6,001 bases of DNA, taken from contig JACRAA010000290.1 of the NCBI GenBank assembly GCA_016213595.1, positions 1-6,001 of the forward strand. The letters run 5' to 3'. Each line of letters starts with the position of its first letter. The first letter of the stretch is position 1. The notes under the pieces were generated by a model. The model did not search any database, was not told the DNA's origin, and worked only from the letters and a program-made list of their open reading frames with translations. Source of the DNA: Actinomycetota bacterium (GTDB lineage Bacteria; Actinomycetota; Actinomycetes; Propionibacteriales; Propionibacteriaceae). This document shows, piece by piece, positions 1-4,723 of this stretch. The position numbers and the translations under genes are program-made.

Positions 1-33
1 CCCGTGGTCGAGGAGACCGCCGCAGCGGAGTGA
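1..33 (+). CDS. C-terminal end of an upstream gene (partial, unidentified)
   Basis: Frame 1 is open from the window edge and ends in TGA at 31-33, giving the tail PVVEETAAAE. Only ten residues are visible, so the gene cannot be identified from sequence. In many actinobacteria pnp (polynucleotide phosphorylase) and an M16 peptidase lie just upstream of dapB. A tail of the form PVVEE followed by small and acidic residues would suit the end of a PNPase S1 domain, but that is inference. The strong hairpin at 85-116 suggests that this transcription unit ends before dapB. Confidence 0.4.
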   Translation, partial: PVVEETAAAE

Positions 34-84
34 GCACAGCACAGGGCCCCGGAGCCTGCTCCTGAGCCGTGACGAGACAGTGAC

Positions 85-116
85 GACGAGCCGTCCGGAA
101 CTCCGGGCGGCTCGTC
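85..116 (+). terminator. Strong hairpin, probable terminator of the upstream gene
   Basis: Positions 85-98 pair with 103-116 over 14 bp, with a single wobble (T94 with G107) and a four-base AACT loop. No T-run follows; the next bases are TACGCT. G+C-rich stems without a U-tract are common actinobacterial terminators. The hairpin lies 51 bp after the upstream stop codon and 66 bp before the dapB start, so it would separate dapB from the preceding unit. It could also act as an attenuator or 3'-end stabiliser. Confidence 0.7.
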
Positions 117-122
117 TACGCT
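117..122 (+). promoter_or_regulatory. Candidate -10 box for dapB
   Basis: TACGCT fits the TANNNT actinobacterial -10 pattern and follows the hairpin directly. Transcription would begin near 128-129, placing the 16-bp repeats in the 5' leader. No good -35 is seen, and that region would fall inside the hairpin stem, so this is a weak call resting on position and one hexamer. Confidence 0.3.
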
Positions 123-125
123 GTG

Positions 126-173
126 CAGGGATCAACCAACGCAGGGATCAACCAACGCACGGATCAACCATCG
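126..173 (+). repeat. Three tandem copies of a 16-bp unit in the dapB leader
   Basis: The unit CAGGGATCAACCAACG occurs at 126-141 and again identically at 142-157. A third copy at 158-173 differs at two positions (G to C at 160, A to T at 171). The array ends exactly where the dapB ribosome-binding site begins. The 16-bp period is not a multiple of three, so the array is unlikely to be coding. Function is unknown: it may be a repeated binding site, an RNA leader element or a slippage product. Confidence 0.85.
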
Positions 174-178
174 GGAGG
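173..178 (+). promoter_or_regulatory. Ribosome-binding site of dapB
   Basis: GGGAGG lies 4 bp before the ATG at 183. It abuts the third 16-bp repeat (sharing G173) and decides the start in favour of 183 over the GTG at 123. Confidence 0.75.
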
Positions 179-182
179 TCGC

Positions 183-923
183 ATGCGCGTCGCAGTCTTC
201 GGAGTGAACGGTCGGATGGGCGGTGAGGTCTGTCGGGCGGTCACCAGCAGCCCCGACCTCGACCTCGTGGCGGGCCTCGACGTCGGCGACAACCGCAACG
301 ATGCACGGCGCGCTCAGGTCGTCGTCGACTTCACCCACCCCGACGGGGTCTTGGACAACGTGAAGTGGTGCGTCGACAACGGGCTCCACATGTTCGTCGG
401 CACGACGGGCTTCACCGACGAGCGGTACGACCAGGTCCGGGCGTGGCTCGGGGACGACCCGAGCATCGGCGTCCTCGTCGCCGCGAACTTCTCGATCGGC
501 GCCGTCCTCATGATGCATTTCGCCTCCGTGGCCGCCGCGCACTACGACAGCGCGGAGATCGTCGAGCTCCATCACCCGGCGAAAGCAGACGCCCCGTCGG
601 GGACCGCCGTGGCGACGGCTCACATGATCGCCGCCGCGCGCAAGGAGGCGGGGCTGGGTGACGTTCCCGACGCCACCGTCCAGTCGCTGCCCGGGGCCCG
701 CGGTGCGGTCGTCGACGGGATCCACGTCCATGGCGTACGACTCGGGGGCCTGCTGGCCCACCAGGAGGTCCTGTTCGGCTCGACGGGGGAGACCCTGACC
801 ATCCGCCACGACTCGATGGACCGCGCCTCGTTCATGCCCGGCGTGGTCTCGGCGATCCGGTGGGTGCCGTCGCATCCCGGCCTCACCATCGGTATCGGTC
901 CGCTGCTGGGCTTGGAGGGCTGA
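183..923 (+). CDS. dapB: 4-hydroxy-tetrahydrodipicolinate reductase
   Basis: This cytosolic enzyme uses NAD(P)H to reduce the DapA product to tetrahydrodipicolinate in lysine and meso-diaminopimelate synthesis, and so feeds peptidoglycan. The product has 246 residues, matching the short actinobacterial DapB (about 245 in Mycobacterium). Visible motifs are the N-terminal Rossmann GxxGRMG (residues 7-13), VDFTHPD (48-54), GTTGFT (73-78) and the DapB signature ELHHPAKADAPSGTA (128-142), which holds the catalytic His and Lys. A VHGVRLGGLLAHQEVLFG block typical of the family follows. The ATG at 183 is preferred over the upstream GTG at 123 because GGGAGG at 173-178 is correctly spaced, the Rossmann strand starts at once, and the extra 20 residues would be read from the tandem repeat. 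The downstream gene starts 4 bp after the stop. No dapA is present in the window. Confidence 0.97.
   Translation: MRVAVFGVNGRMGGEVCRAVTSSPDLDLVAGLDVGDNRNDARRAQVVVDFTHPDGVLDNVKWCVDNGLHMFVGTTGFTDERYDQVRAWLGDDPSIGVLVAANFSIGAVLMMHFASVAAAHYDSAEIVELHHPAKADAPSGTAVATAHMIAAARKEAGLGDVPDATVQSLPGARGAVVDGIHVHGVRLGGLLAHQEVLFGSTGETLTIRHDSMDRASFMPGVVSAIRWVPSHPGLTIGIGPLLGLEG
914..919 (+). promoter_or_regulatory. Ribosome-binding site inside dapB that sets the TTG start
   Basis: GGAGGG lies within the last dapB codons, 8 bp before the TTG at 928. This supports the rare TTG as the true start and implies that the DUF2993 gene is translationally coupled to dapB. Confidence 0.7.
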
Positions 924-927
924 GGTC

Positions 928-1632
928 TTGGCGGCAGCTGCCAGAGGCGCCAGAAGGGCGCTCATCGCACTCGCGGTCGTCGTCGCACTGCTTGCGGGGG
1001 CGCTCGTCGTCGGCGACACCGCCGGCCGTCACTACGCGGAGAACAGGGCCGCCCAGGCCATCCTGCAGCGCTCCGGCCTGGTCTCGAACGTCACCATCAC
1101 GGACCCGCTGTTCGTCGTGTCGGTGATGCGTCAGCACTTCGACAACGTGGACGTCGACTTCCCGGCGATGCCCATCAGCGCGCGCAGCAAGTCGCTGACG
1201 CCGAAGGTCAGCGTGAACCTCACCGACGTCGCCGCCAGTGACAGCTTCTCTCGGTTCGTGGCGGGCAAGGCGACGGCGGTCGCGTCGCTGACGTGGAGCC
1301 AGGTCTCGACCCTGGCGGGCTACACCGTGGCGCCCGACGGGAACGGGATCGTCGTCACCGTGGACTACGCGCTGTACGGGATCAAGGTCACCGGGACCGT
1401 GACGGCGATCCCCACCATCAAGGACGGGAAGCTCGTCCTGACGAACACCGCGTTGAAGGTAGCGGGCGTCGACGTACCCCCGGCAATCACGAGCTACCTG
1501 CTCGCTGAGGTCACCAAGCCCGTGGATCTCGGCCTGCCTCCGCCGTTCGTGGCCACGTCCCTGGCCGTGACGAAGGACGCCCTGACGATCACCGCCCAGG
1601 GGACCAACGTGGACGTGACCGCCCTGGCCTGA
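928..1632 (+). CDS. DUF2993 (LmeA-like) membrane-anchored phospholipid-binding protein
   Basis: The 234-residue product starts with a short arginine-rich stretch (residues 7-10). One hydrophobic segment follows at about 11-29, with no obvious lipobox cysteine, so it is probably a signal anchor or a cleaved signal peptide. The exported part opens with the DUF2993 pattern: a helix RHYAENRAAQAILQRSG (about 34-50), then VSNVTITDPLFVVSVMRQHFDNVDVDF (about 52-78), then alternating beta strands. Family knowledge: mycobacterial LmeA is a periplasmic phosphoinositide-binding protein needed for lipomannan elongation. Many actinobacteria carry DUF2993 proteins whose job is unknown, so LmeA function here is only inferred. 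The gene starts at TTG, 4 bp after dapB and behind an SD inside dapB, and is therefore probably co-transcribed. It ends 6 bp from the convergent acetyltransferase gene. Confidence 0.85.
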   Translation: MAAAARGARRALIALAVVVALLAGALVVGDTAGRHYAENRAAQAILQRSGLVSNVTITDPLFVVSVMRQHFDNVDVDFPAMPISARSKSLTPKVSVNLTDVAASDSFSRFVAGKATAVASLTWSQVSTLAGYTVAPDGNGIVVTVDYALYGIKVTGTVTAIPTIKDGKLVLTNTALKVAGVDVPPAITSYLLAEVTKPVDLGLPPPFVATSLAVTKDALTITAQGTNVDVTALA

Positions 1633-1643
1633 GGGTGCTCAGG
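1628..1643. terminator. Small inverted repeat spanning both convergent stop codons
   Basis: CCTGAG (1628-1633) and CTCAGG (1638-1643) form a perfect 6-bp stem around a GGTG loop. The TGA of the DUF2993 gene is at 1630-1632 and that of the minus-strand acetyltransferase at 1641-1639, so each stop codon sits in one arm. It may act as a weak bidirectional terminator, but the stem is short and has no T-run. Confidence 0.35.
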
Positions 1644-2175
1644 AGCCCGCGGTGATGTCGGTGTGGAGCCGTACGAGCTTGAGCACGCCGTGGGGCCCAT
1701 CCGCGCTCGCGTGCACGCCGTCCGGGCCCCACCCCATGTCCTGCAGCCAGCCGCGGAGACTGTCTGCGGTGCTGGGGATCCACCATGTCGCCCGGGTGAA
1801 GCCATCAGCCCTGAGCGTGTCGACTGCGGCCTGCACGAGGCGGGTGCCGTGCCCGCGGGACCGTGCGGACGGCGCGACCATGAGCTCGACGACCTGACCG
1901 TCCTCCGTACCGGCATCCTCGTCCTCGGACGGGCCCACGGCGACCATGCCCACCACTGCGTCACGCTCGGTCGCGACGAGGACCCGGTACGAGGCCAGGG
2001 GCGGCCTCGTGATGGAGCGGTGCCACACCTCGGCGAGAGCGTCGACATCCGCCTGTCCGTAGAGCGCGTGCAGGGGATGGGCGGGGTCCGCCATGAGCTC
2101 GTACTGGATGGATGCGATGTCGTGCGCCTCCCGTGGGAGGGCGAGGCGTACGAACCCGGGCACGTGGTCGGTCAC
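1639..2175 (-). CDS. GNAT-family N-acetyltransferase
   Basis: The 178-residue product has the single GNAT domain of acetyl-CoA-dependent acyltransferases; the substrate is not predictable. Visible features are an N-terminal helix region with substrate-side residues (about 13-60), the strands YRVLVATERDAVVGMVAVG (63-81), and motif A, VVELMVAPSARSRGHGTRLV (95-114), whose R-S-R-G-H-G (105-110) is the acetyl-CoA pyrophosphate loop. A helix-turn segment DSLRGWLQDMGWGPDG (138-153) corresponds to motif B. The acidic run SEDEDAGTED (83-92) lies in the loop before motif A. The GTG start at 2175 has no SD but sits 7 nt after TAGGCT on the minus strand, consistent with a leaderless mRNA. It converges on the DUF2993 gene and diverges from rnj. 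In many actinobacteria thyX and dapA occupy the stretch between dapB and rnj. Confidence 0.88.
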   Translation of the reverse strand: MTDHVPGFVRLALPREAHDIASIQYELMADPAHPLHALYGQADVDALAEVWHRSITRPPLASYRVLVATERDAVVGMVAVGPSEDEDAGTEDGQVVELMVAPSARSRGHGTRLVQAAVDTLRADGFTRATWWIPSTADSLRGWLQDMGWGPDGVHASADGPHGVLKLVRLHTDITAGS

Positions 2176-2182
2176 CGGGCGG

Positions 2183-2188
2183 AGCCTA
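2183..2188 (-). promoter_or_regulatory. -10 box for a leaderless GNAT transcript
   Basis: Read on the minus strand, TAGGCT is followed by 7 nt and then the GTG start at 2175, so transcription should begin on or next to the start codon. No SD-like purine run is present upstream. The same hexamer stands in front of recG. A clear -35 is not seen. Confidence 0.55.
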
Positions 2189-2237
2189 CCCGCTCGGCCG
2201 GGGGAGGCAGTGGGGCTTCGACCCGGACGCCGGGCAC

Positions 2238-2243
2238 TAGTGT
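2238..2243 (+). promoter_or_regulatory. -10 box for a leaderless rnj transcript
   Basis: TAGTGT is followed by 6 nt and the GTG start at 2250, so the predicted +1 is the start codon itself. A weak -35-like TTCGAC lies at 2217-2222 with a short 15-bp spacer. No SD sits in the gap. The rnj and GNAT promoters share the 74-bp divergent region 2176-2249. Confidence 0.6.
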
Positions 2244-2249
2244 TGGGAC

Positions 2250-3932
2250 GTGCCTAATGCCGGAGTGCGTACCCCACCGACCCTCGCCCACGACACGCTG
2301 CGGGTGGTCCCGCTGGGCGGCCTGGGCGACGTCGGCCGGAACATGACCTGCTTCGAGATCAACGGCCGGCTCCTGCTCGTCGACTGCGGCGTCCTGTTCC
2401 CCGAGGACGACCACCCGGGCGTCGACCTCATCCTCCCTGGTCTCGACGCGATCGCCGACCGGCTCGACGACGTCGAGGCGCTCGTCCTTACCCATGGCCA
2501 CGAGGACCACATCGGTGCGGTCCCGTACCTGCTGCGCCAGCGCACGTCCATCCCTGTCGTCGGCAGCTCGCTGACACTCGGCTTCCTGCGGGAGAAGCTG
2601 CGGGAGCACCGGCTCCGCGATGTGGCCTTCACCGAGGTCGAGGAGGGCGAGCGCCTGCAGCTCGGGCCGTTCGACCTCGAGTTCCTCGCCGTCAACCACT
2701 CCATCCCCGACGCACTCGCGGTCTGCATCCGTACGGCCGCCGGCACTGTGCTGCACACCGGCGACTTCAAGATGGACCAGCTGCCTCTCGACAACAGGAC
2801 CACGGACCTGCGGGGCTTCGGCAGGCTGGGGGCGGAGGGCGTCGACCTGTTCATGACCGACTCGACGAACGCGGAGAACAGCGGCTTCACGCCGTTCGAG
2901 CGTGAGGTCGAGCCCGCGCTCGAACGTGTCTTCCAGACGGCCACGCGCAGGGTGGTGGTCGCGTGCTTCGCCTCGCACGTCCACCGCGTCCAGCAGATCC
3001 TGGACCTGGCCGTGGCTCATGGCCGCAAGGTCTGCTACGTGGGCCGCTCGATGGTCCGGAACATGGGTGTGGCCCGTGACCTGGGCTTCCTCAAGGTGCC
3101 CGGTGACACTCTCATCGAGCTCGCCGCCATGAAGGACCTCCCCGACGACCGCATCGTCATCATCTCGACAGGGTCCCAGGGGGAGCCCCTGTCGGCCCTG
3201 GCCCGGATGGCGAACCGCGAGCACCCCCACGTCGAGCTCGGACCGGGCGACACCGTCCTGCTGGCGTCGTCGCTGATCCCCGGCAACGAGAACTCGGTGT
3301 ACCGGGTGATCAACGGCCTGTCCAAGATCGGTGCCCGCGTCGTGCACAAGGGCAACGCGCTCGTCCATGTGTCCGGCCACGCGAGTGCCGGCGAGCTTCT
3401 GTACTGCTACAACATGGTGAAGCCCCGCAACGTGATGCCGGTCCACGGGGAGATCCGCCACCTCATCGCCAACGCCAACCTCGCCATCGCCACCGGCGTG
3501 CCGAAGGACCGGGTCATCATCGCCGAGGACGGCGACGTCATCGACCTGGCCGACGGGAAGGCGCGGAAGGTCGGCCGGATAGACGCCGGCTACATCCTCG
3601 TCGACGGGGCGAGCGTCGGAGGCCTCTCGGAGGAGGCTCTCGCCGACCGGAAGGTGCTCGGCTCCGAGGGCTTCATCACCGTCGTCGCCGCGATCAACCT
3701 CCACGCCAAGCGTCTCGTCTCCCTCGACATCCACGCGCGCGGCTTCGTCGAGGACGACAGCGTCTTCGACGACGTCCGGCAGCAGCTCATCGACGAGCTG
3801 CGGGCGGCGCTTCTCGACGACGTGGACGACCAGCACAGGCTCCAGCAGCTCATGCGCCGCACGGTGGGCCGCTGGGTGTCGGGTACGCACCGGCGCCGGC
3901 CCATGATCGTGCCGGTCGTGGTCGCCACCTGA
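2250..3932 (+). CDS. rnj: Ribonuclease J (metallo-beta-lactamase/beta-CASP RNase)
   Basis: RNase J combines 5'-3' exonuclease and endonuclease activity in mRNA turnover and rRNA maturation in the cytoplasm. The 560-residue product matches the usual length (about 555-560). The beta-lactamase domain carries THGHEDH (81-87; ligands H82, H84, D86, H87), motif 3 His in NHSIPD (H150) and motif 4 Asp in HTGDFKMD (D172). The beta-CASP domain (about 204-380) carries TDSTN (D204), the ASHVHR histidines H243/H245, STGSQGEP (306-313) and HVSGHAS (373-379). The last metal ligand is H399 in PVHGE. A linker and C-terminal domain fill about 430-560, ending in a basic stretch. All catalytic residues are present. 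GTG at 2250 is chosen because it lies 6 nt after a -10 box and leaves only a short N-terminal lead before the first beta strand (about 17-22). The familiar actinobacterial neighbour dapA is absent. Confidence 0.96.
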   Translation: MPNAGVRTPPTLAHDTLRVVPLGGLGDVGRNMTCFEINGRLLLVDCGVLFPEDDHPGVDLILPGLDAIADRLDDVEALVLTHGHEDHIGAVPYLLRQRTSIPVVGSSLTLGFLREKLREHRLRDVAFTEVEEGERLQLGPFDLEFLAVNHSIPDALAVCIRTAAGTVLHTGDFKMDQLPLDNRTTDLRGFGRLGAEGVDLFMTDSTNAENSGFTPFEREVEPALERVFQTATRRVVVACFASHVHRVQQILDLAVAHGRKVCYVGRSMVRNMGVARDLGFLKVPGDTLIELAAMKDLPDDRIVIISTGSQGEPLSALARMANREHPHVELGPGDTVLLASSLIPGNENSVYRVINGLSKIGARVVHKGNALVHVSGHASAGELLYCYNMVKPRNVMPVHGEIRHLIANANLAIATGVPKDRVIIAEDGDVIDLADGKARKVGRIDAGYILVDGASVGGLSEEALADRKVLGSEGFITVVAAINLHAKRLVSLDIHARGFVEDDSVFDDVRQQLIDELRAALLDDVDDQHRLQQLMRRTVGRWVSGTHRRRPMIVPVVVAT

Positions 3933-3952
3933 CCGGAGGGGCCGGCGGTCGG

Positions 3953-3977
3953 GCGCCGATTCGCACGGGCCCGGCGC
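3953..3977. promoter_or_regulatory. Inverted repeat overlapping the rpmB promoter, possibly the rnj 3' end
   Basis: GCGCCG (3953-3958) is complementary to CGGCGC (3972-3977) across a 13-nt loop that contains the proposed rpmB -35. It lies 21 bp after the rnj stop, so it may help end the rnj transcript or act as an operator. A second small pairing, GACCG (3931-3935) with CGGTC (3946-3950), lies just before it. Both are weak by themselves. Confidence 0.3.
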
Positions 3978-3989
3978 GTACGTTATTCT
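3960..3989 (+). promoter_or_regulatory. Promoter of rpmB
   Basis: A -10 box TATTCT (3984-3989) is preceded by TTCGCA (3960-3965) at an 18-bp spacing. It is the most A+T-rich spot between rnj and rpmB. Transcription should start near 3996, giving a leader of about 50 nt with its own SD. Confidence 0.6.
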
Positions 3990-4033
3990 TTCCAGGTTGC
4001 GTGGGCGCCGGACGGTGCCCGTTCCCACAGTTC

Positions 4034-4039
4034 GAGGAG
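4034..4039 (+). promoter_or_regulatory. Ribosome-binding site of rpmB
   Basis: GAGGAG lies 7 bp before the ATG at 4047, an ideal SD that contrasts with the SD-less starts of rnj, CPBP and recG. Confidence 0.8.
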
Positions 4040-4046
4040 TTGTCCC

Positions 4047-4232
4047 ATGGCCGCCGTGTGCGACATCTGCGCCAAGCGCCCCGGTTTCGGTCACAACGTG
4101 CCGTGGTCGAAGAAGAAGACCAACCGCCAGTGGAGCCCCAACATCCAGCGCGTCCGCGCCGTGGTGAACGGCACCCCGAAGCGTCTCAATGTCTGCACCG
4201 GTTGCCTGAAGTCCGGCAAGGTCACGCGCTGA
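4047..4232 (+). CDS. rpmB: 50S ribosomal protein L28 (zinc-type)
   Basis: The 61-residue basic protein is a structural component of the large ribosomal subunit. The L28 signature is clear: an N-terminal CDICAKRPGFGHNV segment, a basic middle with SPNIQRVRAVVNGTPKRLNVCTGC, and the tail LKSGKVTR. Two CxxC pairs (C5/C8 and C50/C53) make this the C+ form expected to hold one zinc ion; actinobacteria often also encode a C- paralogue for low zinc. The central PWSKKKTNRQW (residues 19-29) is lysine-rich where many actinobacterial L28 proteins have a His/Arg-rich SHSHRRT-type stretch. The gene stands alone with its own promoter and SD, and a hairpin terminator lies 62 bp after the stop. No Zur-like palindrome is seen upstream. 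Confidence 0.97.
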   Translation: MAAVCDICAKRPGFGHNVPWSKKKTNRQWSPNIQRVRAVVNGTPKRLNVCTGCLKSGKVTR

Positions 4233-4282
4233 CCCCACCGGCCAGGTACTGACCGTCACGTAGTGACCTTCAGGTACTGACC
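4220..4282. repeat. Cluster of TGACC direct and inverted repeats after rpmB
   Basis: CAGGTACTGACC occurs at 4243-4254 and again exactly at 4271-4282. Between the copies lies an inverted repeat, GTCAC (4255-4259) and GTGAC (4263-4267). Another, GGTCA (4220-4224) and TGACC (4230-4234), overlaps the rpmB stop codon. TGACC occurs four times (4230, 4250, 4264, 4278). Its role is unknown; it lies wholly between the rpmB coding end and its terminator. Confidence 0.6.
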
Positions 4283-4294
4283 TCAGTCGTCCAC

Positions 4295-4322
4295 AAGAGC
4301 TCGCCGACCTCGGCGGGCTCTT
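4295..4322. terminator. Bidirectional terminator between rpmB and the convergent small ORF
   Basis: Positions 4295-4306 pair with 4311-4322 over 12 bp (one wobble, T4301 with G4316) around an ACCT loop. The arms begin with AAGAGC and end with GCTCTT. A short T-containing stretch ends the stem in the plus direction, and the minus direction ends similarly in CTCTTGTGG. It lies 62 bp after rpmB and 13 bp beyond the stop of the minus-strand ORF, so it suits both. Confidence 0.75.
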
Positions 4323-4335
4323 CGTGCGTCTCGGC

Positions 4336-4536
4336 TCAGGACGCGACGGCACGCCGGGGGACCGCGAGCTCGGCGAGCCGGAGCTCACCGGCCAGCACGT
4401 CGTCCAGGTCCTGGCGCAGCAGCTCGTCCTCGGCAGCCGCACGGGCTGCCTTGAGGACGGCGCGCACACGGCGTTCGGCGGAGCTGCCGAGCACTTCAGG
4501 CGTGAGCCGTACTGTCTTGTGCGCGCTCGTGGCCAT
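4336..4536 (-). CDS. Small hypothetical protein, convergent with rpmB
   Basis: I do not recognise this 66-residue protein. It opens with MATSAHKTVRLTPEVL, a short strand-like stretch reminiscent of ribbon-helix-helix proteins. A long, strongly charged helical region follows (about 18-55: Arg/Ala-rich, then acidic DLDDVLAGELRLAEL), and then a proline/arginine tail. There are no cysteines and no membrane segment. Evidence for coding is the near-uniform G/C at third codon positions, an ATG start, and a proper terminator just past the TGA. The SD is weak (GGATGG, about 6 nt upstream). An antitoxin-like or DNA-binding role is possible, but no toxin partner lies next to it. It could also be non-functional open frame in high-G+C DNA. 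Confidence 0.5.
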   Translation of the reverse strand: MATSAHKTVRLTPEVLGSSAERRVRAVLKAARAAAEDELLRQDLDDVLAGELRLAELAVPRRAVAS

Positions 4537-4710
4537 GACTCACCATCCGATGCTCATCGACCCGTGGGTCGGGTGGATCCGGTCGCCCGGGGGGAAGTTC
4601 CACAGACGGTGTCGCCACCGCCTGCGCCGACAGTAGCGTCCGGCTGGCCGGCCGCCCCTGAGCTCACGAGGGACACGCGGACGCGGGCGGAGGGCAAGGT
4701 CGTCGGCCGC
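4537..4710. other. Divergent intergenic region between the small ORF and the CPBP gene
   Basis: This 174-bp stretch has no supported gene. It holds an interrupted palindrome GACCCGTGGGTC at 4559-4570, 23 bp upstream of the small ORF, and a run of seven Gs at about 4590-4596. On the minus strand TACTGT (4635-4630) could be a -10 for the small ORF, but no -35 accompanies it. Confidence 0.35.
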
Positions 4711-4716
4711 TACATT
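4711..4716 (+). promoter_or_regulatory. -10 box for a leaderless CPBP transcript
   Basis: TACATT is followed by 7 nt and the ATG at 4724. No SD is present in the gap. The spacing matches the boxes in front of GNAT, rnj and recG. No clear -35 is visible. Confidence 0.55.
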
Positions 4717-4723
4717 CCTGACC

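Noticed and set aside
123..182. A GTG at 123 as the dapB start
   Set aside because: It would add 20 residues encoded by the tandem repeat ahead of the Rossmann strand and has no SD, while the ATG at 183 has GGGAGG in front.
117..182. A lysine riboswitch or T-box in front of dapB
   Set aside because: Only about 65 nt are available between the hairpin and the start. Neither the size nor the conserved elements of these RNAs can be seen.
132..1019. A 295-codon minus-strand frame opposite dapB
   Set aside because: It is antisense to a clear dapB with all its motifs. The composition is typical shadow sequence with no recognisable domain.
1663..2346. A plus-strand frame opposite the GNAT gene that runs into rnj
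   Set aside because: The minus-strand frame has a proper GNAT acetyl-CoA motif and a -10 box. The plus frame has no domain and would overlap the rnj start.
3933..4046. A Zur operator controlling rpmB
   Set aside because: There is no A/T-rich Zur-type palindrome, and the zinc-containing C+ L28 is not the paralogue usually under Zur control.
2172..4469. A 765-codon open frame on the minus strand opposite rnj and rpmB
   Set aside because: It lies antisense to two certain genes. The translation is low-complexity (Val/Asp/Glu/His/Arg-rich), as expected from the opposite strand of G/C-ending codons. It has no family motifs.
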